DNA from: Phenylobacterium sp.
GTDB lineage: Bacteria > Pseudomonadota > Alphaproteobacteria > Caulobacterales > Caulobacteraceae
Assembly: GCF_016124325.1 (NCBI RefSeq)
Contig: NZ_WGNY01000028.1
Location: 1-64,000 of the forward strand
Direction: 5' to 3'
DNA length: 64,000 bases
This document shows, one piece after another, positions 24,450 to 32,426 of the stretch. Below the pieces are notes generated by a model. That model was not told the DNA's origin. It made no database searches and worked only from the letters and a program-made list of their open reading frames with translations. Both the position numbers and the translations under genes were made by a program. Every line of letters starts with the position of its first letter. Within the stretch, counting starts at the first letter, position 1.

Positions 24450-26506
24450 GCCGCCCGCAGGCGCGCGCGCCGCTCACGAGGCTCCAGGCGTACAGGGCGT
24501 GGCTGCGCCGGGAGGCAGGCCTGGACTTCGCCGACTATGCCGAACTCTGGTCTTGGTCGACGACGGACCTGGCGGCCTTCTGGGACAGCATCTGGGCCTA
24601 CTTCGAGCTCGAGTCTCCCACCCCGCACCGCCAGGTCCTCGACGGCGAGATGCCGGAGGCCGTCTGGTTCGAGGGGGCCCAGGTCAACTACGCGCTCCAG
24701 GTGTTGCGGCACGCCGAGCGGGCCGACGCCGCGGGCCAGCCGGCGATCGTCGCCGAGAACGAAGACGGCGCGGTCCAGGACCTGAGCTGGCGCGAACTCC
24801 GGCGCAGAACGGCCTCGCTCGCCCTCGAACTGCGGGCGGCGGGAGTCGGGCGCGGCGATCGGGTGGCGGCGTACCTGCCCAATATTCCGGACGCGGCGAT
24901 CGGGTTGCTGGCCTGCGCCAGCATCGGCGCGATCTGGACTCTCTGCTCGCCGGACATGGGCACGCCGGCGGTGCTCGATCGCTTCCGGCAAGTTGAGCCC
25001 AAGGCGCTGCTCGCGATCGACGGCGTGCGCTACGGCGGCAAGGGTCACGACCGGTCGCGCACCGTCGAGGACATCCGCCGCGGACTTCCGAGCCTGGCCG
25101 CGTCGTTCGTCCTGCGGTCCGGCTGGGGCGCGCGGGACGTGGCTGACGCGATCGATCTCGGGGCGGCGCAGAGCCGGGATGATCCGGACGTCTCCGATTT
25201 CGAGCCGGAATGGCTGCCGTTCGGGCATCCGCTGTGGATCCTCTACTCCAGCGGGACGACCGGCCTGCCGAAGGCGATCGTCCATGGTCACGGGGGCGTC
25301 ATCCTCGCGAGCTGCGCCGGAGCTCTCCACATGGACCTCGGCCCCAGCTATTCGCCGGACACCCTGGGCGAGCGGTTCCATTGGTACAGCGCGACCGGAT
25401 GGGTGATGTGGAACGTCCAGGTGGGCGGACTGCTGACCGGCACGACCATCTGCCTGTTCGACGGGTCGCCGAGAGGCGGTCTCGCCCAGCCGGACTGGGG
25501 GGTCCTGTGGGCCTTCGCGGCGCGGCGGCGCATCACCTGGTTCGGGGCCGGCGCGGCGTTCTACGTGAGCTGCCGCAAAGCTGGGCTGGAGCTCGCCGGC
25601 GCAGGGGACCTGAGCGCCGTTCGTGCGCTCGGCAGCACCGGATCACCCTTGCCGGCCGAGGTCCAGGCCTGGGGATCGGACCAGTTCCGCGGCCTGGGAA
25701 CGCCGGACATCTGGTGGTGCAATCTGTCGGGGGGCACAGATATCGCCGCGGCTTTCCTCTCCGGAAATCGCGACCTGCCCGCCACGCCGGGCCGGATTCA
25801 GTGCCGCCACCTGGGCGCGGCGGTGCAGGCCTGGGACGAGGCGGGACATCCGCTGACGGGCGCCGTGGGCGAACTGGTCTGCACCCGACCGTTTCCAAGC
25901 ATGCCGCTCTTCCTGTGGGGCGACGCGGACGGCGCCCGCTATCGCGCGACCTACTTCGAGACCTGGCCGAGCGTCTGGCGCCATGGCGACTGGCTGACCA
26001 TCCAGGCCGACGGCGGCTGCATCATCTCCGGCCGCAGCGACGCCACGATCAACCGCCACGGGCTGCGCATGGGGACGGCGGAGATCTACGCCGCCGTCGA
26101 GGATCTGCCGGACATTGTCGATTCCCTGGTGATCGACGTCGGGGACGGCGAGGGCGACAGCAAGCTCATCATGTTCGTCGCGCCGAAGGCCGGACGGACG
26201 CTGGATGACACACTCGTCCAGGCGATTGGCGGGGCGATCCGCGACGCCCTTTCGCCCCGCTTCGTGCCTGACGTCGTGCTGGCGGCGCCCGCGATCCCGC
26301 GCACGCTTTCGGGCAAGAAGCAGGAGCTGCCCATCAAGCGGCTGTTCCAGGGATGGCCGGCGGCGAAGGTTCTCGATCCCAACCTGATGCAACACCCCGA
26401 GGCGATCGACTGGTACGTCGAGGCGGCGGTCGCGTGGCGTCGGGGCGGCGAAATCTCCGCGCCCGGTTCGCGTCCCGGCCGCCAGGTTGCGGGGCGCAGA
26501 CCATGA
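24446..26506 (+). CDS. aacS: Acetoacetyl-CoA synthetase
   Basis: A 686-residue ANL enzyme. WSWSTTDLAAFWDSIW and PEAVWFEGAQVNYALQ at the N-terminus are hallmarks of the AacS/acetyl-CoA-synthetase branch. ILYSSGTTGLPKAIVHGHGG is the P-loop, FHWYSATGWVMWN follows, and GRSDATINRHGLRMGTAEIY is the hinge region. It converts acetoacetate (or a related 3-oxo acid), ATP and CoA into the acyl-CoA. Start ATG at 24446 follows AGGGGCGG; a GTG six bases earlier is possible. The end overlaps the transporter start (ATGA). In this locus it may activate a released short oxo-acid; paralogs with other substrates exist. Confidence 0.88.
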   Translation: MSRPQARAPLTRLQAYRAWLRREAGLDFADYAELWSWSTTDLAAFWDSIWAYFELESPTPHRQVLDGEMPEAVWFEGAQVNYALQVLRHAERADAAGQPAIVAENEDGAVQDLSWRELRRRTASLALELRAAGVGRGDRVAAYLPNIPDAAIGLLACASIGAIWTLCSPDMGTPAVLDRFRQVEPKALLAIDGVRYGGKGHDRSRTVEDIRRGLPSLAASFVLRSGWGARDVADAIDLGAAQSRDDPDVSDFEPEWLPFGHPLWILYSSGTTGLPKAIVHGHGGVILASCAGALHMDLGPSYSPDTLGERFHWYSATGWVMWNVQVGGLLTGTTICLFDGSPRGGLAQPDWGVLWAFAARRRITWFGAGAAFYVSCRKAGLELAGAGDLSAVRALGSTGSPLPAEVQAWGSDQFRGLGTPDIWWCNLSGGTDIAAAFLSGNRDLPATPGRIQCRHLGAAVQAWDEAGHPLTGAVGELVCTRPFPSMPLFLWGDADGARYRATYFETWPSVWRHGDWLTIQADGGCIISGRSDATINRHGLRMGTAEIYAAVEDLPDIVDSLVIDVGDGEGDSKLIMFVAPKAGRTLDDTLVQAIGGAIRDALSPRFVPDVVLAAPAIPRTLSGKKQELPIKRLFQGWPAAKVLDPNLMQHPEAIDWYVEAAVAWRRGGEISAPGSRPGRQVAGRRP

Positions 26507-27813
26507 GCGCCGCACAAAACCAGCGCGCCCCGTCCCTCTTCCGGGTCGCGCTCACCGCCGGCGCCGGAGCCACCATCGAGTGGTATGACTTCTTCGCGTA
26601 CGGCACGGCTGCGGCGCTGGTGTTCCCGAGAATCTTCTTCCCCGCCGACCTGCCTCCGCTCGTCGCGCAGCTCGCGGCGTTCAGCACCTTTGCGGTCGGG
26701 TTCATCGCGCGACCGCTCGGGGGCATGGTGTTCGGCCATTTCGGCGACCTGCTGGGACGCAAGCGTGCGCTGCTCACAGCCTTGCTGACGATGGGCCTCG
26801 CCACCTCGGCGATCGGCGTGCTGCCCACCTATGCGGCCGTCGGCGTGCTGAGTCCGTTGATGCTGGTCCTGCTGCGGTTTGCGCAGGGGATCGCCGTGGG
26901 CGGGCAGTGGGGCGGGGCGGCCTTGATGGCCATCGAGAGCGCGCCGTCCGGCAAGGCGGGCTTCTTCGGCAGCTTCGCGCAGATCGGCGTGCCGCTGGGC
27001 GTGGTGCTCGCCAACCTGGTGTTCTACGTCGTGGTCGCCGCCCTTCCACGTGCGAGCTTCGAGGCGTGGGGGTGGCGCATTCCGTTCCTCCTGAGCGTGG
27101 GCCTCGTGTTCATCGGCGTCTACATCCAGAGACGCCTGGACGAGTCGGTCGAATTCGCGCGCGCCGCCGAGGCGCGGAGCGACGCCCCAGCGGCCAGGAA
27201 GGCCTCTCCAGTTCTGCAGGTGCTGGCCGTCCACCCGAAGAGGGTCGCGCTCGCCGGCGGCGCGTTCATCGCCTCGAATGCCTGCTTCTATGTCGCAATC
27301 ACCTACGCCGTCTCCTACGGGGACACCGTCCTTCATCTGCCGAGGAGCCTGTTGCTGGGGTCGGTGGTCGCGGCGAGCGTCGTGATGGTCCCGAGCCTGC
27401 TGGCCTTCGGATCGCTCTCGGACCATTGGGGGCGCAAGACCCTCTTCATAGCGGGAGCGGCGCTTACCGGCCTCTGGTCGCTGGCGTTCTTTCCGCTGAT
27501 CCAAACGCTGTCGGCTCCGGCGATCCTGATCGCGCTGACCGCGCAGCTCGCGTGCCTCTCGGTCATGTACGGCCCGCAGGCCGCCCTGTTCGCCGAGCTC
27601 TTCCCCGTCGAGATCCGCTATTCGGGCGCGTCGCTCGGATACCAGCTGGGCGCCGTCATCGGGGGCGGCTTCGCGCCGATCGTGGCGACGGCGCTCTATG
27701 CGCGATATGCCTCGACCTGGCCGATCGCGGGCTTCCTGGTCCTCGTCTGCTGCGTATCGCTCCTGTGCACCTACTTCCTGACTCGAGACGCGCCTGCGTC
27801 GGAGACCCCGTGA
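26503..27813 (+). CDS. MFS transporter, metabolite:H+ symporter (MHS) family
   Basis: A 436-residue, 12-segment inner-membrane symporter. ATIEWYDFFAYGTAAALVFP in helix 1 and RPLGGMVFGHFGDLLGRKRAL between helices 2 and 3 are typical of MHS proteins (ShiA, KgtP, ProP relatives), and GQWGGAALMAIES follows. It overlaps the aacS stop (ATGA) and precedes the tannase-type gene by ten bases. Substrates of the family are organic acids, shikimate, aromatic acids and betaines. A close paralog is encoded at 29760-31100. Confidence 0.9.
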   Translation: MSAAQNQRAPSLFRVALTAGAGATIEWYDFFAYGTAAALVFPRIFFPADLPPLVAQLAAFSTFAVGFIARPLGGMVFGHFGDLLGRKRALLTALLTMGLATSAIGVLPTYAAVGVLSPLMLVLLRFAQGIAVGGQWGGAALMAIESAPSGKAGFFGSFAQIGVPLGVVLANLVFYVVVAALPRASFEAWGWRIPFLLSVGLVFIGVYIQRRLDESVEFARAAEARSDAPAARKASPVLQVLAVHPKRVALAGGAFIASNACFYVAITYAVSYGDTVLHLPRSLLLGSVVAASVVMVPSLLAFGSLSDHWGRKTLFIAGAALTGLWSLAFFPLIQTLSAPAILIALTAQLACLSVMYGPQAALFAELFPVEIRYSGASLGYQLGAVIGGGFAPIVATALYARYASTWPIAGFLVLVCCVSLLCTYFLTRDAPASETP

Positions 27814-27823
27814 GGCCACGCCG

Positions 27824-29458
27824 ATGAAAATCTCCGCCGCCCTGCGCCCGATCGCGACGATGATCGCGGTGTCGTCGTCCATGATGTTGTTCGCGGGCCA
27901 TCCCGCCCAGGCGGCGCCTGCGCGGACCGTCGCGTGTGAAGCCCTCACGCGGCTGAAGCTCGCGAATACGACGGTGACGGGCGCGACGGTGATCGACGAC
28001 AGCGGTCGCGCCGTGTTCGCGCCCTCGGGCGCGGCGGCCCTTCCCGCGTTCTGCCGCGTTACGGCGCAGGTGCGCGCGGCGCCGGATTCCGACATCGGCG
28101 TCGAGGTCTGGCTGCCGCTGAAGGGTTGGTCCGGCGTTTTCCACGGCAACGGAAACGGCGGCTTTGCCGGCGTCCTGACGTCCGGATACCCCGGCATGGC
28201 CGCCGGCCTTCGCCGCGGTTATGCGACGGCGACGACGGATATGGGCGCGGCGCCGGCGACCCCGCTCGACGGCGATGCGCTGATCGGCCATCCCCGCAAA
28301 TGGAAGGATTGGGGCCGTCTCTCCACGCATGAGATGACCGTCGCCGGCAAGGCGATCGCCCAAGCCTTCTATGGCCGCGGGGCGAGCCGCGCCTATTACA
28401 CGGGCTGTTCGACGGGAGGACAGCAGGGCCTGATCGAGGCGCTCTACTATCCCGGAGACTACGACGGCATTCTTGTCGGCGCGCCGGTCATCAACCGGAC
28501 CTGGGGCCATGCAGCCGTGCTTTGGGATTTCGCGGCCGCCCATCGCACGCCAGCGAGCCTGCTCTCCGACGAGAAGTTGCGCGTGTTGAACGCAGCAGCC
28601 ATCGCATCCTGCGTGCGCCAGGGCCGCGCTCTGCCCGGCGACCCCTTCGTCTCCGACCCTTTCGGATGCGCCTTCGATCCGCAGGAGATCGCGTGCCCCG
28701 ACGCCGCCGCCCCGGCGTGCCTCACGCCTGAGGAGGTCGCCACGGCCCGCGCGTTCTACGCAGGGCCGACCTCACGCGACGGGCGCCCGGCGTTTTTCGG
28801 TTGGCTGCCCGGCAGCGAGGCCCCGAGCCGGTTCGGCTGGTCCTTCCTGGAGAGCGCATCGAACGGGGAGCCCCAGTTCGGAAGCCTGTTCAAGTGGGTG
28901 TTCGGCGCCGACTGGACCTGGCGAAGCTTCGACCTGGACCGGGACATGCCGATCGTCGACGCCGCGCTCGGGCCGGACGTCAACGACGCCGCACGCGGCA
29001 GCTTGCAGGCGTTCGCGGCGCGCGGCGGAAAGCTCATCGTCTATCACGGCCTGGCCGACACGCTCGTGCCCCCGGGGCAGACGGTCGCCTTCTTCGAGCG
29101 GCAGGCGCAGGCCATGGGCGGCCCGGCGCGACTGGGGCAGGGGGCGCGGCTGTTCCTGGCGCCCGGCATGACCCACTGCGCCGGCGGCGCTGGCCCGGAT
29201 AGCTTCAACTCGGCCATCGGGGGCGCGGCGCCCCCCGCCGGTTCGGGCCCCGGTGAGGATCTCTTCCAGGCCCTGACCCGCTGGACCGACGGTGGGCCGG
29301 CGCCCGAGCGCGTGGTCGCCACCAAGTTCATCGAGGGAACGCGGGAAGTCGCGCTTCAGCGCCCGATCTGCGCGTTCCCGCGCAAGGCGGTCTATCGCGG
29401 CCGCGGGCCTCGACAGTCCGCCGCCAGCTTCGCCTGTGTCCGCTCGGGGACGCCATAA
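27824..29458 (+). CDS. Tannase / feruloyl esterase family hydrolase, exported
   Basis: A 544-residue secreted or periplasmic serine esterase. The signal peptide ends at AQAA near residue 31. The nucleophile motif is YYTGCSTGGQQG with Ser196; the acid/base side has HGLADTLVPPGQ and PGMTHCAGG with the catalytic His. The two cysteines that flank Ser and His and form the family disulfide are present. Tannase-family enzymes cleave esters of gallate, ferulate or similar phenolic acids, and some act on other esters. It ends the receptor-aacS-transporter operon, so hydrolysis of an ester before uptake is a sensible role. Confidence 0.9.
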   Translation: MKISAALRPIATMIAVSSSMMLFAGHPAQAAPARTVACEALTRLKLANTTVTGATVIDDSGRAVFAPSGAAALPAFCRVTAQVRAAPDSDIGVEVWLPLKGWSGVFHGNGNGGFAGVLTSGYPGMAAGLRRGYATATTDMGAAPATPLDGDALIGHPRKWKDWGRLSTHEMTVAGKAIAQAFYGRGASRAYYTGCSTGGQQGLIEALYYPGDYDGILVGAPVINRTWGHAAVLWDFAAAHRTPASLLSDEKLRVLNAAAIASCVRQGRALPGDPFVSDPFGCAFDPQEIACPDAAAPACLTPEEVATARAFYAGPTSRDGRPAFFGWLPGSEAPSRFGWSFLESASNGEPQFGSLFKWVFGADWTWRSFDLDRDMPIVDAALGPDVNDAARGSLQAFAARGGKLIVYHGLADTLVPPGQTVAFFERQAQAMGGPARLGQGARLFLAPGMTHCAGGAGPDSFNSAIGGAAPPAGSGPGEDLFQALTRWTDGGPAPERVVATKFIEGTREVALQRPICAFPRKAVYRGRGPRQSAASFACVRSGTP

Positions 29459-29759
29459 GGCGTCCCGCGATCCGGGCCCGGCCGGCGCAAAGAGCCCTGC
29501 GCCCGCGAAACCTCCCTCGGTCGCCGGGGCGTGTTGTTGTTCACTATAGCGAGAATTAATTGACACGCCGCGGCGCCGCGGCGATCGTCGCGCCCGAGAA
29601 ACCAGCAGTAGGGATGGAGGCCGCGACCGAGCGCCGGACCACGGCGTCGCCGCAGCTCCGACGTGCAGGAAACCGGCGCCGCTTCGCGGCCACCGACGTC
29701 CTCGTCCCGCTGATCGAACCAGGCGCGCGACGCAGCGAGGCTGCGGGAGGGAGACAGGC
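29459..29759. promoter_or_regulatory. Regulatory intergenic region before the second MHS gene
   Basis: About 300 bases. It holds the A/T-rich dyad at 29540-29559 and a TTGACA hexamer at 29560-29565. A 67-codon frame starting TTG at 29560 runs across it but lies on top of the promoter-like sequence and has no recognisable product, so I treat it as non-coding. The long leader up to GTG 29760 otherwise shows nothing I recognise. Confidence 0.5.
29540..29559. promoter_or_regulatory. TTCAC-type A/T-rich dyad
   Basis: TTCACTATAG followed by CGAGAATTAA in an otherwise very GC-rich region. The left half matches the half-site of the near-perfect palindrome at 34085-34106, and the CGAGA core matches the dyad at 38172-38189 read on the other strand. 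Probably an operator for the MHS/hydrolase unit downstream. Confidence 0.5.
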
Positions 29760-31100
29760 GTGAGTGAGGTCGAACACCGCGGGCGCGCCGAGCCGGCGGG
29801 CGCCGCCGGGATCTTCAAGGTCGCGCTGACCGCGTCGGCGGGCGCGACCATCGAGTGGTACGACTTCTTCATCTACGGCACGGCCGCGGCGCTCGTCTTT
29901 CCGACCCTGTTCTTCCCGGCCGACATCCCGCCGCTTGCGGCGCAGATGGCGGCGTTCAGCACCTTCGCCGTCGGCTTCATCGCGCGGCCGGTGGGCGGGG
30001 TGGTGTTCGGCCACCTGGGAGACTTGTTCGGGCGCAAGCGGGCGCTGGTGGCGGCGCTGGTGCTGATGGGGCTCTCGACGGCGGCGATCGGGCTCCTGCC
30101 GTCGTACGCCCTGGCCGGGGCCGCCGCACCGCTGTTGCTGGTCGTCCTGCGCTTCGCCCAGGGGCTCGCCGTCGGCGGTCAATGGGGCGGGGCGGCGCTG
30201 CTGGCGATCGAGAGCGCGCCGCCGTCACGGCGCGGCTTCTACGGCAGCTTCGTGCAGATCGGCGTGCCGCTGGGCGTGGTTCTCGCCAATGTCGTGTTCA
30301 TGATCGTGAACGCCGCCATCGCGCCCGACGCCTTCCTGGCCTGGGGCTGGCGGATTCCCTTCCTGGTCAGCCTCGCGCTGGTGGCGATCGGGATCTACGT
30401 CCAGTTCAACCTGGAGGAATCGTCCGATTTCCACGCGACGCAGACGCAGGCCCCGTCCGCGGCGGCGCCGCGGCGGCGTTCGCCCATCATCTCCGTCCTC
30501 CGGAGCCACCCCGCGGAGATCTTCCTGGCCGGCGGGGCCTTCGTCGCTAACAACACCTGCTTCTACGTCGCCATCACCTACGCCGTGGCCTACGGGACCT
30601 CGACGCTCCACCTGTCCCGCAACCTGATGCTGGGCAGCGTGATGATCGGCAGTGTGATCATGACGCCGGTTCTGATCGGTTGCGGCTGGATCTCCGACCA
30701 CTGGGGGCGCCGGCCGCCGTTCATCGCCGGGGCGGCCCTGACCGGCCTCTGGGCCTTCGCGTTCTTCCCGCTGCTGGAGAGCGGGGCGCCGTGGGCCGTC
30801 GTGACGGCCGTCACGGTGGAGCTTGCGCTGATCAGCCTGATGTACGGGCCGCAGGCGGCGTTGTTCGCCGAGCTGTTCCCCGTGGACGTCCGCTATTCGG
30901 GCGCTTCGCTGGGCTACCAACTCGGCTCGGTGGTGGGCGGGGGATTCGCACCGATCATCGCGACCGCCCTGTTCGCCCGCTTCGCCTCGAGCAGCGCCAT
31001 CTCGGTCTACCTGTTCCTCATGTGCGCGATTTCTCTGGCCTGCACGGTGGTGCTGAGCCTGCGGGCGAGGGCGGCGCGGCGCGCCGGGGCGGCGGCCTGA
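29760..31100 (+). CDS. MFS transporter, MHS family (paralog of 26503-27813)
   Basis: A 446-residue symporter almost colinear with the 26503 protein. ATIEWYDFFIYGTAAALVFP, RPVGGVVFGHLGDLFGRKRAL, RFAQGLAVGGQWGGAALLAIESAP and FAELFPVDVRYSGASLGYQLG are shared with few changes. GTG start at 29760 follows GGGAGGGAGACAG. The two copies, about 2 kb apart and flanking the tannase-type gene, look like a local duplication followed by divergence. It may import a related acid or a different part of the same substrate. Confidence 0.9.
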   Translation: MSEVEHRGRAEPAGAAGIFKVALTASAGATIEWYDFFIYGTAAALVFPTLFFPADIPPLAAQMAAFSTFAVGFIARPVGGVVFGHLGDLFGRKRALVAALVLMGLSTAAIGLLPSYALAGAAAPLLLVVLRFAQGLAVGGQWGGAALLAIESAPPSRRGFYGSFVQIGVPLGVVLANVVFMIVNAAIAPDAFLAWGWRIPFLVSLALVAIGIYVQFNLEESSDFHATQTQAPSAAAPRRRSPIISVLRSHPAEIFLAGGAFVANNTCFYVAITYAVAYGTSTLHLSRNLMLGSVMIGSVIMTPVLIGCGWISDHWGRRPPFIAGAALTGLWAFAFFPLLESGAPWAVVTAVTVELALISLMYGPQAALFAELFPVDVRYSGASLGYQLGSVVGGGFAPIIATALFARFASSSAISVYLFLMCAISLACTVVLSLRARAARRAGAAA

Positions 31101-31161
31101 TGATCCGGGAAGCTTGAAGACGGCGGCCGCGGACCGGCGGCGGCGACGTGGGGAGGAGACG

Positions 31162-32406
31162 ATGACGTTGGCGACGAACTTGTGGGCGATGGCCCGCGCG
31201 GTGGGCCGCGCGGCCCGGACAGCCGCCCCCGCCGTGGCCGCGACGGCGCTTGCGGTCGTCGCGCCGACGGGGGCTCTGGCGCAGGATCCGGCGGCCAGCG
31301 GCGCCGCGCCGGACTATGGGGCGGCGGGCCTATGGCTGTGCCGGCCGGACCTCGAGGACAATCGGTGCAAGGTCGACCTCGACGCGACCGTGATCGCGCC
31401 CAGCGGACGGATGACGATCGAGCGCTACCGGCCGGCTGAGGACCCGAAGATCGACTGCTTCTTCGTCTATCCGACGGTGTCGATGGATCCGGGCTGGCAG
31501 TCGGACTTCTCGCCCGACAAGATGGAGTGGGACGACGTGCGGCTGCAGTTCGCCCGCTTCGGCCAGGTCTGCCGGCAATTCGCTCCGCTCTACCGCCAGT
31601 TCACCCTGACCGCCCTGCGCGCCCCCAGCGGGGCCGGGCCGAAGCCCGTCGGCGAACGGCCGCCGCCCGGCGTCGGCGGCCTCGCCGATGTCGTCGCGGC
31701 GTGGAAATGGTATCTCGCCCACGAGAACCAGGGCCGCGGCGTCGTCCTGATCGGCCACAGCCAAGGCGGCGCGATGATCGCGCGCCTGATCGCACAGGAG
31801 ATCGAAGGCAAGCCGGCCCAGAAGCAGCTGGTCTCGGCCCTGATCCTCGGGGCCCCGGTCATGGTCCCGCCCGGTCGCGACGAGGGCGGCACCTTCAAGT
31901 CGATCCCGCTCTGCCGCCGGGACGACCAGACCGGCTGCATCGTCAGCTATTCGACCTTCCGCGACCGGCTTCCGCCGCCGGCGGATTCGCGCTTCGGCCG
32001 CGCCCGCGACGGAATGCGCGTGGCCTGCACCAACCCCGCCAGCCTTTCCGGGGGGACGGGGGTGGCCCACTCCTACTTTCTGACCAAGGGCTTCCTGAAC
32101 GGCTCGGGCGGCGACGCCCAGCCCGACTGGACCTATCCGGCCCGTCCGATCTCGACGCCGTTCGTGAAGACCCCGGGCCTGATTTCCACCACCTGCGTGT
32201 CGTCGGGCGACTTCGACTACCTGTCGCTGCACGTCAATGCGGACCCCAAGGACCCGCGGACCGACGAACTGGGCGGCCAGATCATTCGCGCCACCGGGGT
32301 CGATCCGTCCTGGGGGCTGCATCTGATCGACGTGGACCAGGCCATGGGGGACCTGCTTCGCATCGTCGCCGCGCAAGCCGCGGCCTATTCGGCGAAGGCC
32401 GGCTGA
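31162..32406 (+). CDS. DUF3089 alpha/beta-hydrolase-fold protein, exported
   Basis: A 414-residue protein with a long signal region ending at TGALAQ near residue 41. CFFVYPTVSMDPGWQSDFSP, LYRQFTLTALR and VVLIGHSQGGAMIARLIAQE (nucleophile Ser200) are the DUF3089 pattern, a lysophospholipase/esterase-like fold. Start ATG at 31162 is chosen by GGGGAGGAG; an upstream start at 31114 would put arginines before the signal peptide. It probably hydrolyses an ester in the periplasm. It lies between the MHS transporter and an M28-like protein in the same direction. Confidence 0.85.
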   Translation: MTLATNLWAMARAVGRAARTAAPAVAATALAVVAPTGALAQDPAASGAAPDYGAAGLWLCRPDLEDNRCKVDLDATVIAPSGRMTIERYRPAEDPKIDCFFVYPTVSMDPGWQSDFSPDKMEWDDVRLQFARFGQVCRQFAPLYRQFTLTALRAPSGAGPKPVGERPPPGVGGLADVVAAWKWYLAHENQGRGVVLIGHSQGGAMIARLIAQEIEGKPAQKQLVSALILGAPVMVPPGRDEGGTFKSIPLCRRDDQTGCIVSYSTFRDRLPPPADSRFGRARDGMRVACTNPASLSGGTGVAHSYFLTKGFLNGSGGDAQPDWTYPARPISTPFVKTPGLISTTCVSSGDFDYLSLHVNADPKDPRTDELGGQIIRATGVDPSWGLHLIDVDQAMGDLLRIVAAQAAAYSAKAG

Positions 32407-32426
32407 GGGACGAGGGGGAGGTCGCG

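Noticed and set aside
26086-28197. A 703-codon minus-strand frame across aacS, the MHS gene and the tannase gene
   Set aside because: It runs antisense through three well-supported genes and their junctions; no domain is visible.
29560-29763. A 67-codon frame before the second MHS gene
   Set aside because: It begins on the promoter-like TTGACA and dyad region and yields an Arg/Ala-rich product without features.
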